Source of the DNA: Neonectria sp. B-13
Lineage: Eukaryota; Ascomycota; Sordariomycetes; Hypocreales; Nectriaceae
Assembly: GCA_002682825.1 (NCBI GenBank)
Contig: NOKP01000003.1
Location: 2,108,001-2,172,000 of the forward strand
Direction of reading: 5' to 3'
DNA: 64,000 bases
This document shows positions 1-10,614 of this stretch, one piece after another. Numbering within the stretch: the stretch's first letter is position 1; the number at the start of each line of letters is the position of its first letter. A program made the position numbers and the translations under genes. Below the pieces are notes generated by a model that did not search any database, was not told the DNA's origin, and saw only the letters and a program-made list of their open reading frames with translations.

Positions 1-43
1 TTGATCCCTAGTCTCGTGAAAGCCCCTTGCTAATTTGTTCCAG

Positions 44-732
44 CCGCCCTGTATGCTCAAGCCAGGTCCATAATTGACTGGAATGCCCGGAGTCCTTTTT
101 GCGCGGGGTGCGGAACCCCGAATCTGTCCGTCCATGCCGGCTACAAACGTGTCTGCCCTCCTACGGATAAGAAGGGAGGCTCTGAGGCACAGACTCGAGA
201 AGACTGCCCCACGCGCCACGGCGTCTCCAACATTTGCTTCCCTAGGACGGATCCAACCATGATTGCTGCTGTTGTCTCCGCCGACGGCCAACGGATCCTG
301 CTTGGACGCCAGAAGCGCTGGCCACCCGACTGGTACAGCACCCTCGCTGGCTTCCTGGAACCTGGCGAGTCTATCGAGGAGGCCGTGAGACGCGAGGTGT
401 GGGAGGAGAGCGGTGTCCGCGTCGGTCGAGTCGTCATCCACTCTAGCCAGCCTTGGCCCTACCCCGCAAGCTTGATGATTGGCGCCATTGCCCAAGCGCT
501 GTCCGAAGATGGCGAGAAGATCAACCTGAACGACAAGGAGTTGGAACTGGCCAAGTGGTTCTCGATGGACGAGGTTCGCAAGGCTCTGGAGAGCAGGACC
601 AGCGGCTTGGGCGAATCCACCCCCGAAGGTCACAAGGAGGGCGACCTGCGCCTACCACCCGCCCAGGCTATCGCGAACCGCTTGCTAAACGCCGTAACTG
701 AGGGCTTCCTAACTGCGGCCCCGAAGATTTAA
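44..732 (+). CDS. NPY1: NADH pyrophosphatase (Nudix, NPY1/NUDT12-like), 5'-truncated
   Basis: This is the C-terminal part of an NADH diphosphatase, which splits NADH into NMNH and AMP. The reading frame is open from about position 44, just after a likely 3' splice site (ctaat branch-like word, then ttccag at 38-43), and runs to TAA at 730-732. The visible protein starts with a CAGCG zinc-ribbon-like segment (from position 100), then CPTRHGVSNICFPRTDP. The Nudix box follows (G-x5-E-x7-RE-x-x-EE-x-G, near 349-417), and then the family marker SQPWPYPASLM (near 442-474), which separates NADH pyrophosphatases from other Nudix enzymes. The N-terminal domain and earlier exon(s) lie outside the window. 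Family members are often peroxisomal, but the C-terminus here (PKI) is not an evident PTS1. Identification is firm; the exon start is inferred. Confidence 0.9.
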
Positions 733-950
733 CGACGTATACGAGAACTCATAGGCCTAGAGGGCTATTTAAACACATGAACTTTAAAGAAGTGAAGAGA
801 CGGAGGCTTCATCTGGGGCTTTGGGTTTGGATTTTTTGTGATACTATACAAATGAGACAACATAGACAATAGAGAGCATCGAACCGTGTGATTACTCCCT
901 TCCGCAGAATCTGATTCTAAGTGTCGACCCTCCTGTGCCCAACTCTGAGG

Positions 951-2429
951 CTAAGCACCCTCTTCCTTCACTTCCTCCGACTGCTTATGTTCCAGCAGCG
1001 AGTTCACTGCTGCAGACACCCCGGCGCAGTTCCTAATGTATTGCATCATGAATGCTTCATTAAAGACATATGGGGAAGGCTTGAGCAGCTCTTGCAACTG
1101 GAAAACCATGGTTATATGTTCCAGACTAACCCATTCGAACGCCGTCTGTAGCTTCTTGCGGGTATCGGCCACGGCTTGTGAGGGGGTATCGCGACAACTC
1201 TGAGATAATCGCTGAAGCTCATTAACGAGTATACTCACAAAATCCTTCGCGTGTTGCCTTGAGAGGTTGTTGAGAACAACTTGAATCTCCGAAATCTTCT
1301 TGTGAAATTCTTCCAAGTGAGCTACTTTGCACTTCTCAAACTCAATGTCGGTCTGCATTCGTGCAACAATGGTTTGCATAGTCCGCTTCAAGATTGGGTC
1401 CTCAACCCAGAATGTGAGATCCCTGAGGCTCTTCATTGGCTCTCGGATGAGCTCTTCCCAAGCGAGACAAGCGACGATCTGCTCTTTTCTGGCGAGGAAT
1501 GTGTACATAGTTAAGTCTTCGGGCGCCTTGAGAATCTCGGGCAGCCGTTCGGGAGCGTGTTCCGTACACCATTCGTAAAGCCACTTTTTGGTCGCTTCTG
1601 GTAGGACTCGAATGACCGGCTCCGAAATCAAGGCCCGCATGTCTTTGACGACGGCGTCCTGGTTGTGGTCGCGGTTCCCAAGTTTAGCCAGGATCTCTCT
1701 GAACTTGGTCAAGACAGGTTCTCGGTGGATGGTCCGCTTCCAACGGGTGACCTGCTTTAGCAACGGAACCGAGTCCCGGCGAGGATTGGGCGGCTCATGT
1801 CCTTGTTCGGACAAGCGATTCAAAATCAATAAAGCCGCCTCGTTGAACAGGTGGTTACCCAGCGCGTGGACTACCGGCCATCCACCCGGCCCTCGGGTCA
1901 CCTCGGTGGATTTACGATGGTTGCTATGCAGCTCGAGGCGGAATACTTTTGGGCCGACTCGGGACCAGGCTTCAATAGAAATGCCAATCAACCCCCCAAG
2001 CCGGCAATTTTTGATAATCGACGTGAACCTGGAACGCTCTGGCATGACAACTTGTCGGTAATTGATTGCCGCCACGGCAGCGACTACCACAGGTGCATCG
2101 ATCATCCAAACGCCTGGAAAGTGACCTCTCATGAACTCTAGCTCATTCAGCTTGGACTGGATGACTTCTTGTTTCTCCTAGGCTTCGAAGTCGGTTGCTC
2201 CAAGGACATTGGTGTTCTTGACCATCACAAAGCACGCGTTGGCGCAGTGTGTATGATTGTTTGTGGATTTGCCGGCAAGGACGAAAACACGGCTGATCAT
2301 CTTAATCATGAGATTCTGTCTTTCGTCTTCGTGAAGTTGATCTGCAGTGATGGGCGTGGCTGAAATCCAGTTCTGTATGCCGACTCGCAACTCTCTGTCG
2401 CCATGGACTAACTCGACGTCCAGCGCCAT
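951..2429 (-). pseudogene. Unrecognised helical protein gene interrupted by an in-frame TAG
   Basis: I do not recognise the family. One frame is open from ATG at 2427-2429 to the stop at 951-953, apart from a single TAG at 2178-2180. Upstream are 83 codons, then 15 codons between the TAG and the next ATG (2130-2132), then 393 codons. The protein looks helical and soluble, rich in Leu, Glu, Arg and Trp, with one hydrophobic patch (IDAPVVVAAVAAINYRQ). An intron ending exactly at the TAG would keep frame (for example 2228-2178, 51 nt, donor GTGATG), but I see no CTRAY branch site, so a nonsense mutation or pseudogene is at least as likely. A shorter intact gene starting at 2132 is the third option. 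No regulatory signal was recognised. It is divergent from the repeat-protein gene to its right. Confidence 0.5.
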
Positions 2430-3386
2430 TCTTGCACCGAGCGCGTTGCCGAGCGAAGCAAGAAACTAGCACACCTACAGTACGTTTTTAGCTTGTGAGT
2501 AGATACTGATGTACAGTGAACTGCACCTTAGCGGGAGTGTCGAGAGAGCGCGAACTTGGGTGTCCGCAGAAGAGAAGCGAACTGAGATACCTCTTCGAGG
2601 GAAGTGCCGATAGAAGAGAGGAAGGAGGAAGTTAAGGGAAGAAAAACGAAACCGAGCCAATGATTTAAATGAAGACATGTGCAAACAAAACCCTACCAAT
2701 AAGAAAACGCCCTAGATGGGTGCGTTGTGAAGAAGCTACATTGTATTCCAAAAGTTTCTGGTCAACAAAACGCGGACGTCAACAACAACCAAACAAACAG
2801 GAAAAGCGGATACCATCTACCTGCAGACTCAAAACAGGACAGATCAAGCCGTTTTACCGGTCAAAGAACCCTAGTCCGTGGCGCATCGGCAACTCATGTG
2901 TAGGATGCCGCACGGGAAATCTCACATTAAACTCACCGGACCTCCGCCTTCCCGCCTGAAGCTCACCGAGAACTCACCCAGATGGCAAGCAAACAAAGCC
3001 CTAGGAAAAGGGCGGCAAACGCATGTTGTCTCTTGCAGACTTTCCATGATTAGCCATGCAGTCTAATCATCTTAAAGAAGAATTATCGTCAAGTTAGTTC
3101 CACAGTCCACGCTCCCGACTACATAACGCCCACCTGTCTCTGACATAATCGAAACTCACTCCCCTTCCTAACTTTTCCTTAAACACACAAGGCTACTGCT
3201 CACCAGCTACTCCCCAGTCCTTGCGGTTTATAGCGGCTTGGTAAACGAATCTTAATTGCCGGGGTTACTACCAACCCTCCCCACGAAGCATCGACTAAAC
3301 CCAAGCAAGGGAAACCGAGCACCACAAGCCTTGGTCTAGCCTTCTCTCTACCAAAGTATTACCCCCAAATCCTTGAAAACCGATAC
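2430..3386. other. Intergenic, divergent promoter region
   Basis: This is the shared upstream region of two divergently transcribed unrecognised genes. It has many CAAA/AAAC-rich stretches (about 2680-2850) and no ORF that looks coding. I see no repeat or RNA gene in it. Confidence 0.5.
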
Positions 3387-4142
3387 ATGATGCCCGAACG
3401 CCAACAGGCCTCGAGTCAAGGGCGCACTGTTGCCAACAAGAGTACCCCGAAACGCCCACTTACTGCTTTGGAAAGGAAGTTTGGGCCTCCCAAACGTCAA
3501 CAGACCTCGAGCCAAGCGCCCAGTGTTGCCGCCAACCAGAGTATCCAGAAACGCCCAGCTACTGATTTGGAAAAGAAACCCAAGCCCCTCAGACCTCAAC
3601 AGTCCTCAAACCAGGTGCGCATTATTGCCAACCAAGGTACTCGGAAGCCTACTGCTTTGGAAAGGAAATTCGGGCCTCCCAAGCGTCAAAAGACCTCGAA
3701 CCAGACGATCAGTCCTGCCAACCAGGGTATTCGGAAGCGCCCAGCTTCCCAGGAAGACGAAGGAAATTCGCCCAAGAGGCCTCGAACTTCTCAGTCGGCA
3801 TCTAGTGACAGTCTGAAGGACTTGCAGAAGTTGATGAAAAAGAAGCGTCGAGCACTAGAAGAGTACCAGATGGAGTCCCAAAGACTTGGGCGAGTCCAGC
3901 AAGAAGTGGAAAAATTCCAGGACTTTTTCGCGGCCATGGTAGCTGGGACCAACGATTCACAGGAACAGGCGTTGTATCGGAAGGTGATTAGAGTGGCGAA
4001 GTCGTCAGCCGATACGTTTCTTGGACAAGAGATCAAGCGCGTTGAACGAGAGACAAAGCAGGCCCGAAAAGAGGTCGACTCCCTTAGGCAAATCAAGATA
4101 CACCTTGAATCAGGGACCGAAATGCGGCCTAGACTTCTCTAG
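3387..4142 (+). CDS. Small protein with four degenerate ~31-residue repeats and a charged helical tail
   Basis: The family is not recognised. The intact 251-residue ORF begins with two ATGs in a row (3387 and 3390). Residues 3-34, 35-67, 68-97 and 98-about 123 are four diverged copies of one unit. Each unit starts P-x-R-Q-x-x-S-x-Q, has an AN-Q/K core and K-R-P in the middle, and three of them end near LERK or LEKK. Basic nuclear-localisation-like clusters follow (KRPR near residue 132, KKKRR near 151). The rest, from about residue 140, is strongly helical and rich in Glu, Lys, Arg and Gln (EEYQMESQRLGRVQQEVEKF), likely a coiled coil. The repeat copies also match at DNA level (for example ggaaaggaa plus ttcgggcctccca twice), so the array expanded within this gene. 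A nuclear, possibly DNA- or RNA-associated role is a guess only. Confidence 0.6.
   Translation: MMPERQQASSQGRTVANKSTPKRPLTALERKFGPPKRQQTSSQAPSVAANQSIQKRPATDLEKKPKPLRPQQSSNQVRIIANQGTRKPTALERKFGPPKRQKTSNQTISPANQGIRKRPASQEDEGNSPKRPRTSQSASSDSLKDLQKLMKKKRRALEEYQMESQRLGRVQQEVEKFQDFFAAMVAGTNDSQEQALYRKVIRVAKSSADTFLGQEIKRVERETKQARKEVDSLRQIKIHLESGTEMRPRLL
3393..3755 (+). repeat. Intragenic tandem array, four diverged ~90-99 bp copies
   Basis: The four copies begin near 3393, 3489, 3588 and 3678. Copies 1 and 3 share the ending that encodes TALERKFGP, and copies 2 and 4 share the PKRQ start. Copies differ by small in-frame length changes (32, 33, 30 and about 26 residues), as expected for an expanding coding repeat under frame constraint. 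Confidence 0.65.
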
Positions 4143-4763
4143 ACGACAAAGGGCAACGCGCGAGAGGAAGGCATCTGCCACGGGCTGGGGAATTCAAGAG
4201 ACGCCATCGACGAAATAACTCAACATAATTCAAGATGGCAAATCATCTTTGCTAGGAATCGGACCATCAATAGGTTGCTGCTTGCTAAATTACTGAGAAC
4301 GATGCGATGCGATGCAAGCTGGCTGGTGTTATCAAATAGATTACGATCAACGTTTCCTCTTCTAGTTGATATCTGATTACTACTTTATTCATTACCTCTT
4401 ACATGTGTTTTCTTTCTCCGTAATGATGACGAGTTCTAGACTCGTTATCTACAGCGGGCGGAAGCCGCTTATCGCTGTTCCCGCCCGTATGGCAAGAAAG
4501 AACATTAAGTTCGAAGTGAAAGAGAACTCATATTGACCTTCTAACATTAAATCTTCTTCTGCTCAAATAGTGAATAAATACAACTATGGTTGAATGTGAT
4601 TTGTCTCTATTGTGAATTCACTCAAGAAAGTATTACTCGCTCGTCTTCAGCTTAAAGCAACAAACTTGGTATACTTTGGCGCCCCTTTGCCACGCTCCTC
4701 CTCTCCTCTCGTACAAGAATGGGGTATCCAAATTCTCCTTCTATCTCTCGCCACAATAGTTTC
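4143..4763. other. Intergenic, convergent 3' regions
   Basis: This AT-richer spacer lies between the 3' ends of the repeat-protein gene (+) and the permease gene (-). I see no gene in it; both 3' untranslated regions probably fall here. Confidence 0.5.
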
Positions 4764-6642
4764 TTAAAAGAGACCCTTCAGGAAGCGCATAGGCAGGGTA
4801 CCCCAGGTCTTAATCTCCTCGGGCTCCTCCTCGTCCAACAGCACAATTCCGGTTTGAAGATCCATCTCGTGAGCCTTGACGTACATGGCCCAGTTCTTGC
4901 TGTAGATCTTGTAGCCGAGGTAGAGGGCCAGGATGATGGGGGCAGCGAGGAAGGACATGAAGAAGGACTCAGCATCCGGAGGGGCACCGCTCGGACCCTA
5001 TACATAAATTGTTAGTCATAATAACGAAACCGGGTGTAGCGAACTAGGACTTACGTAGAGAGAGCTGTAGAAGGTAGCAACTAGGGCGACGACGTTAAGA
5101 GCGAGACCAAGGTAGCTGCCCCAGACGCCGAAGGGAGTCCGGTAGGGGATGAGCTTCACGTTCATGCCCTGGGCCTTGAAACCAGCGCGCATACGAATGT
5201 GGGTGAGGCAAATGCTGCCCCAGACGAAAAGGAAAGCCAGACCGGAGAGAGCAAGAAGCCAGTTGAAAACATCGCCTCCCTTGGAGGACTCGCCGATGTA
5301 GGCCAGGAGACCGAAGGCAAGCTGGATCAGGACACACCAGAGAGGGCGACCCTTGGAGTCAATGTACATGAGGAACTTGGGGGCATGGCCACGCTCAGCC
5401 ATGGCCTGCATGGTTCGGGTAGATCCGAATGTGCAAGAGTTGGCGACGGACAGAACGGAAATGGTAATGACGGCGTTGAAGATGGAGGGCAGAACCTTGA
5501 TCTTGGCATCCTGGATAGCCAGAACGAAAGGCGAGGCCTTGGTGTTGGCGCCACTGGAGTTGAGAAGACGATCGTCATCGCTGCGAAGGATAGTTCCAAC
5601 GATGAACAGGTTGATAACGTAGAAGAGAGCGATACGCCAGAAGACCTGCTTGCTAGCAGTGGGGATGGAGCGTCGGGGGTTGGCGGACTCGGCAGCGGCA
5701 AGACCGACCATCTCAGTACCACCGAAAGCGAAAGCGGCGACGACAAAGACGGAGCAGAAGCCCTTGAAGCTGGTGAAAGCGCCGGGGTCGTGCCAGTACT
5801 TGACTCCGAGATATCCCTGGTCACCGACACCACCGCAGTTGATGATGATACCGAGGATGATAAAACCGATACAGGCAATGATCTTGATGATGGAAAGAAC
5901 GAATTCGACTGTGGGACAGCGGGTTAGTCTCGGGACGCGTTTCTACAGTTGAGGGTAGGGATTCTTACCTTCACCGTATCCCTTGACACCAAAGATCTGA
6001 ACAATGATGAGGGCAACGAGGAAAACAGTGACCCAGACGGCCATGTGGATATCCTCTCTCCAGAACTTGATGGTAACACTGGCGGCGATGAGTTCGAAGG
6101 GCAGGACGGTGAGCCAAGACAGAGCATATTCCCAGCCGACGGCGAAACCCCATGAGGGATCGACGAAGCGGACAATATAGGTGTAGAAGGCACCGTTGAC
6201 AGGGTAGAGGACGGCCATCTCGGCCAGAGCCATGGTGGTGAGCAGCAACATGAAACCGATGATGATATCTAGATGGGTATATTAGTCGTTTCGTTCGGGA
6301 CCCGATAGGACAGGTGATTCTTACAGCCTAGTAAATTATTGTTAGCCACTGATATCATAAAGCGTTTTCCGACATTTCAATTGTCTTGAATTGTCGTTGG
6401 GTAGGATTCTTACCAACAACCAGAGATCCGGGACCACCCTTTGACAGGGCACCTCCAGAACCGACAAACAGACCAGCTCCAATGGCACCTCCAATGGCAA
6501 TCATCTGCATGTGTCGGTTCTTCAGATCTCGCTGGAGGTGACCCTGCTGATGGGTCGAGCCTACCTCCTCATCGTGGGGATGGGAGTCGACGGCAACGTC
6601 CTTCTCATACTCCTCCTTGGGAGGCGGGGTACTACTAGACAT
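4764..6642 (-). CDS. Amino-acid permease (YAT/APC family, GAP1/INDA1-like), five exons with a 3-nt microexon
   Basis: This is a plasma-membrane amino acid/H+ symporter. The exons are 6642-6414, 6327-6325, 6268-5969, 5908-5055 and 4997-4764, giving 1620 nt and 539 residues. The hydrophilic N-terminus is followed by the family hallmark [19 protein letters not shown] (TM1), then [31 protein letters not shown] and [17 protein letters not shown] across the exon 3/4 junction. [18 protein letters not shown] and the closing helices follow. About 12 TM helices are expected, and length is normal for the family. All introns have GTAAG donors and CTAAY-type branch sites. The 3-nt exon (GCT) restores VVGYIIIG, matching the usual G-Y/F before the hydrophobic run; skipping it would give VVDIIIG. 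Substrate range cannot be told from sequence. An HGATAR-type (AreA/NIT2) word lies at 6777-6782, about 135 bp upstream. Confidence 0.93.
6325..6327 (-). other. Predicted 3-nt microexon (GCT) of the permease gene
   Basis: On the minus strand, intron 1 (6413-6328, 86 nt) starts GTAAGA, carries a GCTAAC branch site and ends CTAG. After GCT, intron 2 (6324-6269, 56 nt) starts GTAAGA, carries a GACTAAT branch site and ends CTAG. The phases fit: G from exon 1 plus GC, then T plus AT, give Gly-Tyr. Each intron is complete and of normal size by itself. Confidence 0.8.
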
Positions 6643-9600
6643 GTTGATGTGGTGTTGCAGGGAGCGTCCTGTTACTGTCGGGAAGGTGATATCGAGGATG
6701 AGAGAGAGAGATCTCTTGGCCTTCTGAAAGAGGTGGGGGATCGGGAGGTTTATGTATGCGTTCGAAGGAGCTGTCCAGATAGGGACTTGCAGGCCGGGCG
6801 AGGAGGTTCCCTCCCATGTACTTTGGGTAGTACCTCATGTGGTCCCTAGTATGCCGACCATATGGATGGGGTTCTAGAATTCCTCTTGGATGGGGGCGCC
6901 GTGGCGTCCCTGGTCGCACCCGAGGCGACTCGAGGAGAATGGCAGCCAGTCTCCAGGCCGGGAAGCCCAGGTTGACTCATGGTGCGCAACCAGGGAGCCT
7001 GGCGGTGCGACCATGGACCGGGGTGTGTCCGCGCATGCTCTCTCCCTGAGTCTATCTCTCGATGGGCGTGGATACCAATAGGACTAGTCCCGGGCAGGCT
7101 GGTCCTTGGGGTGTCTAAGCGCATGTGTTTGGTAGTCCGTCACATACTGCGGTACTACCGGTACGGAGTAGCAGACGCTCGCACCGTATCGGGGTGGGGA
7201 TCTTCAACAGCTTACACATAGGGAGTAGTAGCATGTTGCAAGTAGGGTGGGATAACTAGTGGACGGACGTGGCTTCGTTGCTATCTCGGTGCCGCTCACA
7301 ATGGGGTCCTCGATAGGGAGGCTAGACTGACTAGTGGTAGCTCAGCCGTCTCGGCATGAGCGAGTCCTCAAGAGCCTTGCCTCGAAGTCAAGCCTTCCAG
7401 CCTTTTAGATGGTACCATGGCCTCGGGCCTTGGTTGCCGGATCTCTGCCGGTCCCACGACGCTTGGCCCGGCCCCGTATCTGTCCTGGCTCTGGGCAACG
7501 GTTCGTCGATGGCTTATCGTGGACGAACGGCATCGCCATACGAATAGACTCTGGTCTCTGGGTGAGGTTTGCTATGATGCTCGAGAGGGTGCCGCACACC
7601 ACGCTTACAGGGCAAGTCGGGCGGGCTCTGTCTCAGGTCTCGGATGGTTTAGGCCATTGGGGGGACTAGAGAAGTCCTCTCCCTTGTGTCCTCCCTGCCT
7701 GCTTCCCCTGCCCTTGTTGTGTATGTATGCACGTATGTCCGTCCTACAAGGCACACGAGCACAGTAGTGCCATTCTGGTACGGCACATGCCCGGGGTATG
7801 GTTGGTCTTGCATGGAAATCGGGCGCAAGGCCCCAATGCCGCCATCAAGGCTGCGCAGTGTTGTTGTAGTTTGACGGGGTGGCTCCGTACGGCCGTGGAG
7901 TGGGATGAGGAGGTGCCCAATGATGCGTATAACGGGTAGCGCGAGGATCGATCACGCCTCGATCCGGCTTCCACGTACGTAGTATGGCTGGACGAAGCAC
8001 CGGTTTGCCCTAGAGCGTTGCCTGCGCTAGCTGGTAGCCTGATGCCAGAAGTTGGACGATGAAGCCGGCGGGAGTGGGATTGGCTCTGGGAACAAGGCGC
8101 TGGTGGGACGACAGATTAGCTCTCGGCGGGATTTGGAAGCGGGCCTGTTTGCACTTGCCTGCAGCCTGTCTGCAGCTGCCTGCACCGCGGGACAGACCTT
8201 GGGACCCTCCCGGGGAGGCAAGAAGCATAATTCTAATTGCCCCCTGGGTGCTGCTGCCCCCGGTGCTCTTAATTAGCCTCCTAGCCTCTTAGGTCCTTAG
8301 GGTCCTTAGGTCCTTACTATAGTAGGTCCTCATAGGTCGCTGGTACCCCGGTACTTCTTGCCCGATTGTGGTTGCTCTCTCTCGTCTTCCGTGTCGGCGA
8401 CGATAAGCAAGCTGGGCTGGATCAGGAAGGTCTTCCGATCATCTTTTGCCCCCCTCCAAACAAACGCGCAGGAAAAGCTTCTTACCGCGATCGCCCCCGA
8501 CTGGGTCGCGTGGTTTGCGCAATGCTCAATTTCCTGTGATGCGTTGATGCGTTGATGCGTTGCCGCGTTGAAGTCGCAAGCAAACGTCGACCAAGGTTGA
8601 CGTTGTTAACCAACAATTTCCAGGGTCTCCAAAACGTGCCGTGCCTTGCAGGCCAAGAAACTTGGCATCTCGTTAAATCCCGTCTCGGCGATTGCCAAGT
8701 CCACGTCGCCAAACTCTTGGAGATGCGATCTGCAGAGCGCTCGCGCACACACACACACACACGCGCGCACACACACAATCCCAACAGTGCCAGTGCCAAC
8801 GCCATCTTGAACGCCATCCCCGACGCCAACTCCAACGCCATCTTGCTGTTCCAACTTGTCTCCCCACACGGCCCAGCCGCCAAGCGTCCGCCCGGCCTTG
8901 CCTATCATGATCTCCTCTCCCCTCTTGCCCCTCTAAACTAACGCCTCACGCACTGCACTAGCTCCTTCCTCCAAGTCGCCTTCGCTGCGTGTTGTGGGTG
9001 GATCGCGTGCGAACTGGTCAACTGGAACATCGTTAGTTTCCACGCTAGAAGGCTTCTAGGCTCTCCCCCGTGTCATCCAGGTGACCATTGTCCCCAGTAC
9101 TCTTATCGCCCTCGAATGTCCCTTGATTGGATGTGGCCGACCTTGCCCAACTGCAGAGATAACCACGGCGGATGCAAGCGGACATTGAATCTGTAAATGC
9201 TGCGTATCCCGGCTCATCGACAGGGGCGTTGCTGTCTTGCTCTTGTTGGGTGGAATGGTCGTTGCTTCAAGATACGCCACTAGGATTAACTTCCCATCCC
9301 TCCTGGCGCGTCATATCCGATTGGCGCCACCCTCACCAGAGGCACTGCAAGCACATATCTTCGGCGACCCCTTGATTGGGTCAATGCTCTGGGTGGCGGC
9401 AGAACGGTATCAAGCGGCATCAGGCCCTGCCGCCCTCGTCTCTCTCCGAATCGAACCCCTCCCGCGGCCACATTCCCCTCACGAGAAAAGGTGTGGTCGT
9501 CGTTGACAGCCAAGCCGTGGCTTCGTGAGGCTCAAAAGTCTGGGCAAACTCTTGGCCTCTTGGCCTCTGGGGTCGGATGCAAGATCCTCACTCAGGTCCG

Positions 9601-10614
9601 CGCCCACGGGTCCATCGCATCTCAAGATATCCCCAGACTTTGGCTGAAGCTCGTGGATTCCATTACGAGACAAAATCCACCCCCAGATAATCAACCCAGA
9701 TCGATGTCCCTCTGGCCTCTGCGCCCGTTCATCAGACACGAGAGCAACCACCGTGCGTCGCGGCTCCTCTGTGTCGAGACCATGAAAATGTACGTAATCC
9801 CCCAGATGTCCAGAGCCGACGGTTTCCAACCAGGCCTGCCGCACTAGCCCTTTGAAGAAGGTGGACATGGCGAATGCCTCGACCGTGCGGAGAAGCGTCC
9901 TCATCTGCTCTCCACTCGGGCATGGCGGAGGGGCTGCTCCTCAGCTCCAAGGACCACCATGGCATGATACAGATCCAGCGTGTGATCGCGACCCATCCCT
10001 GCTGCTCGCAAACGGCCGGGCGTCGAAGTTGAAATGTCCGTTGGGAATAGTGTGCCCGCCGTGTTCATTTACGGGTACCGTCGCTTTTGTTTGACTTCAA
10101 TGGTGACCCCCTGTCCAACATCAATAAGGCTAGGTGCCCTGCGCGACATTTCGTTTGTGACTGGGTGACGGTTGCGCCGGTGGGTGGCAACGAAATAGTC
10201 CTATTGTTAGCAGCCATTGCGACTCGCATCGAACCATCAGCTGCCTGAATCGTCCTCGGCCCATGGATAGTCTGTCTCATCGTCTCGCTTGCTCTGCGTC
10301 GGGTCAGACCCCATCAGATCGCATGATACGTCTTGGTAGTAATTACTCCATGTTCCGCTTGTTCGGTATGGTCTGTTCCCCTGCTGCTCAATATTCTTAG
10401 CAGGGGCCCTACATGCTAGCTGGGAGACCAGCTGCTTTGAGAATCGACGCGGGAACCATCACAAGCAAGCTCCAGGTCTCACTCGGTTTGGACCCTGGCC
10501 TTATGCCCATGAGCTATCGCAAGGCCTCGTACGGAGTGATACACTCCACCTCTATTTATCTGCCTCCCTATTAAGGTGTAGTTCGTAGCTCTCGCGTCGT
10601 GGGTCCCCTTTCCT
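6643..10614. other. Gene-poor region, permease upstream to TTI1 3' end
   Basis: About 4 kb without a convincing gene. ORFs are short, overlap on both strands and lack recognisable domains. The left part is the permease promoter. Short words such as ccttagggtccttaggt (about 8287-8320) and GGTACC/GTACC recur, and a dinucleotide repeat sits at 8742-8777. A remnant or a noncoding transcript cannot be excluded. Confidence 0.4.
8742..8777. repeat. Alternating pyrimidine-purine tract, (CG)/(CA)n, 36 bp
   Basis: An uninterrupted alternating pyrimidine-purine run: CGCG, a CA array, CGCGCG, then CA again. Such runs can adopt Z-DNA under negative supercoiling and are unstable in length. Confidence 0.8.

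Noticed and set aside
5199..5927. 242-codon ORF antisense to the permease
   Set aside because: It mirrors permease exon 4 codons and has the acidic, Gly-rich look of an antisense shadow.
9430..9470. B-box-like ggttcgattc on the minus strand
   Set aside because: No matching A box or cloverleaf around it.
9479..9904. 141-codon minus-strand ORF in the gene-poor region
   Set aside because: Composition looks random, there is no recognisable domain, and overlapping ORFs of similar length exist on the other strand.
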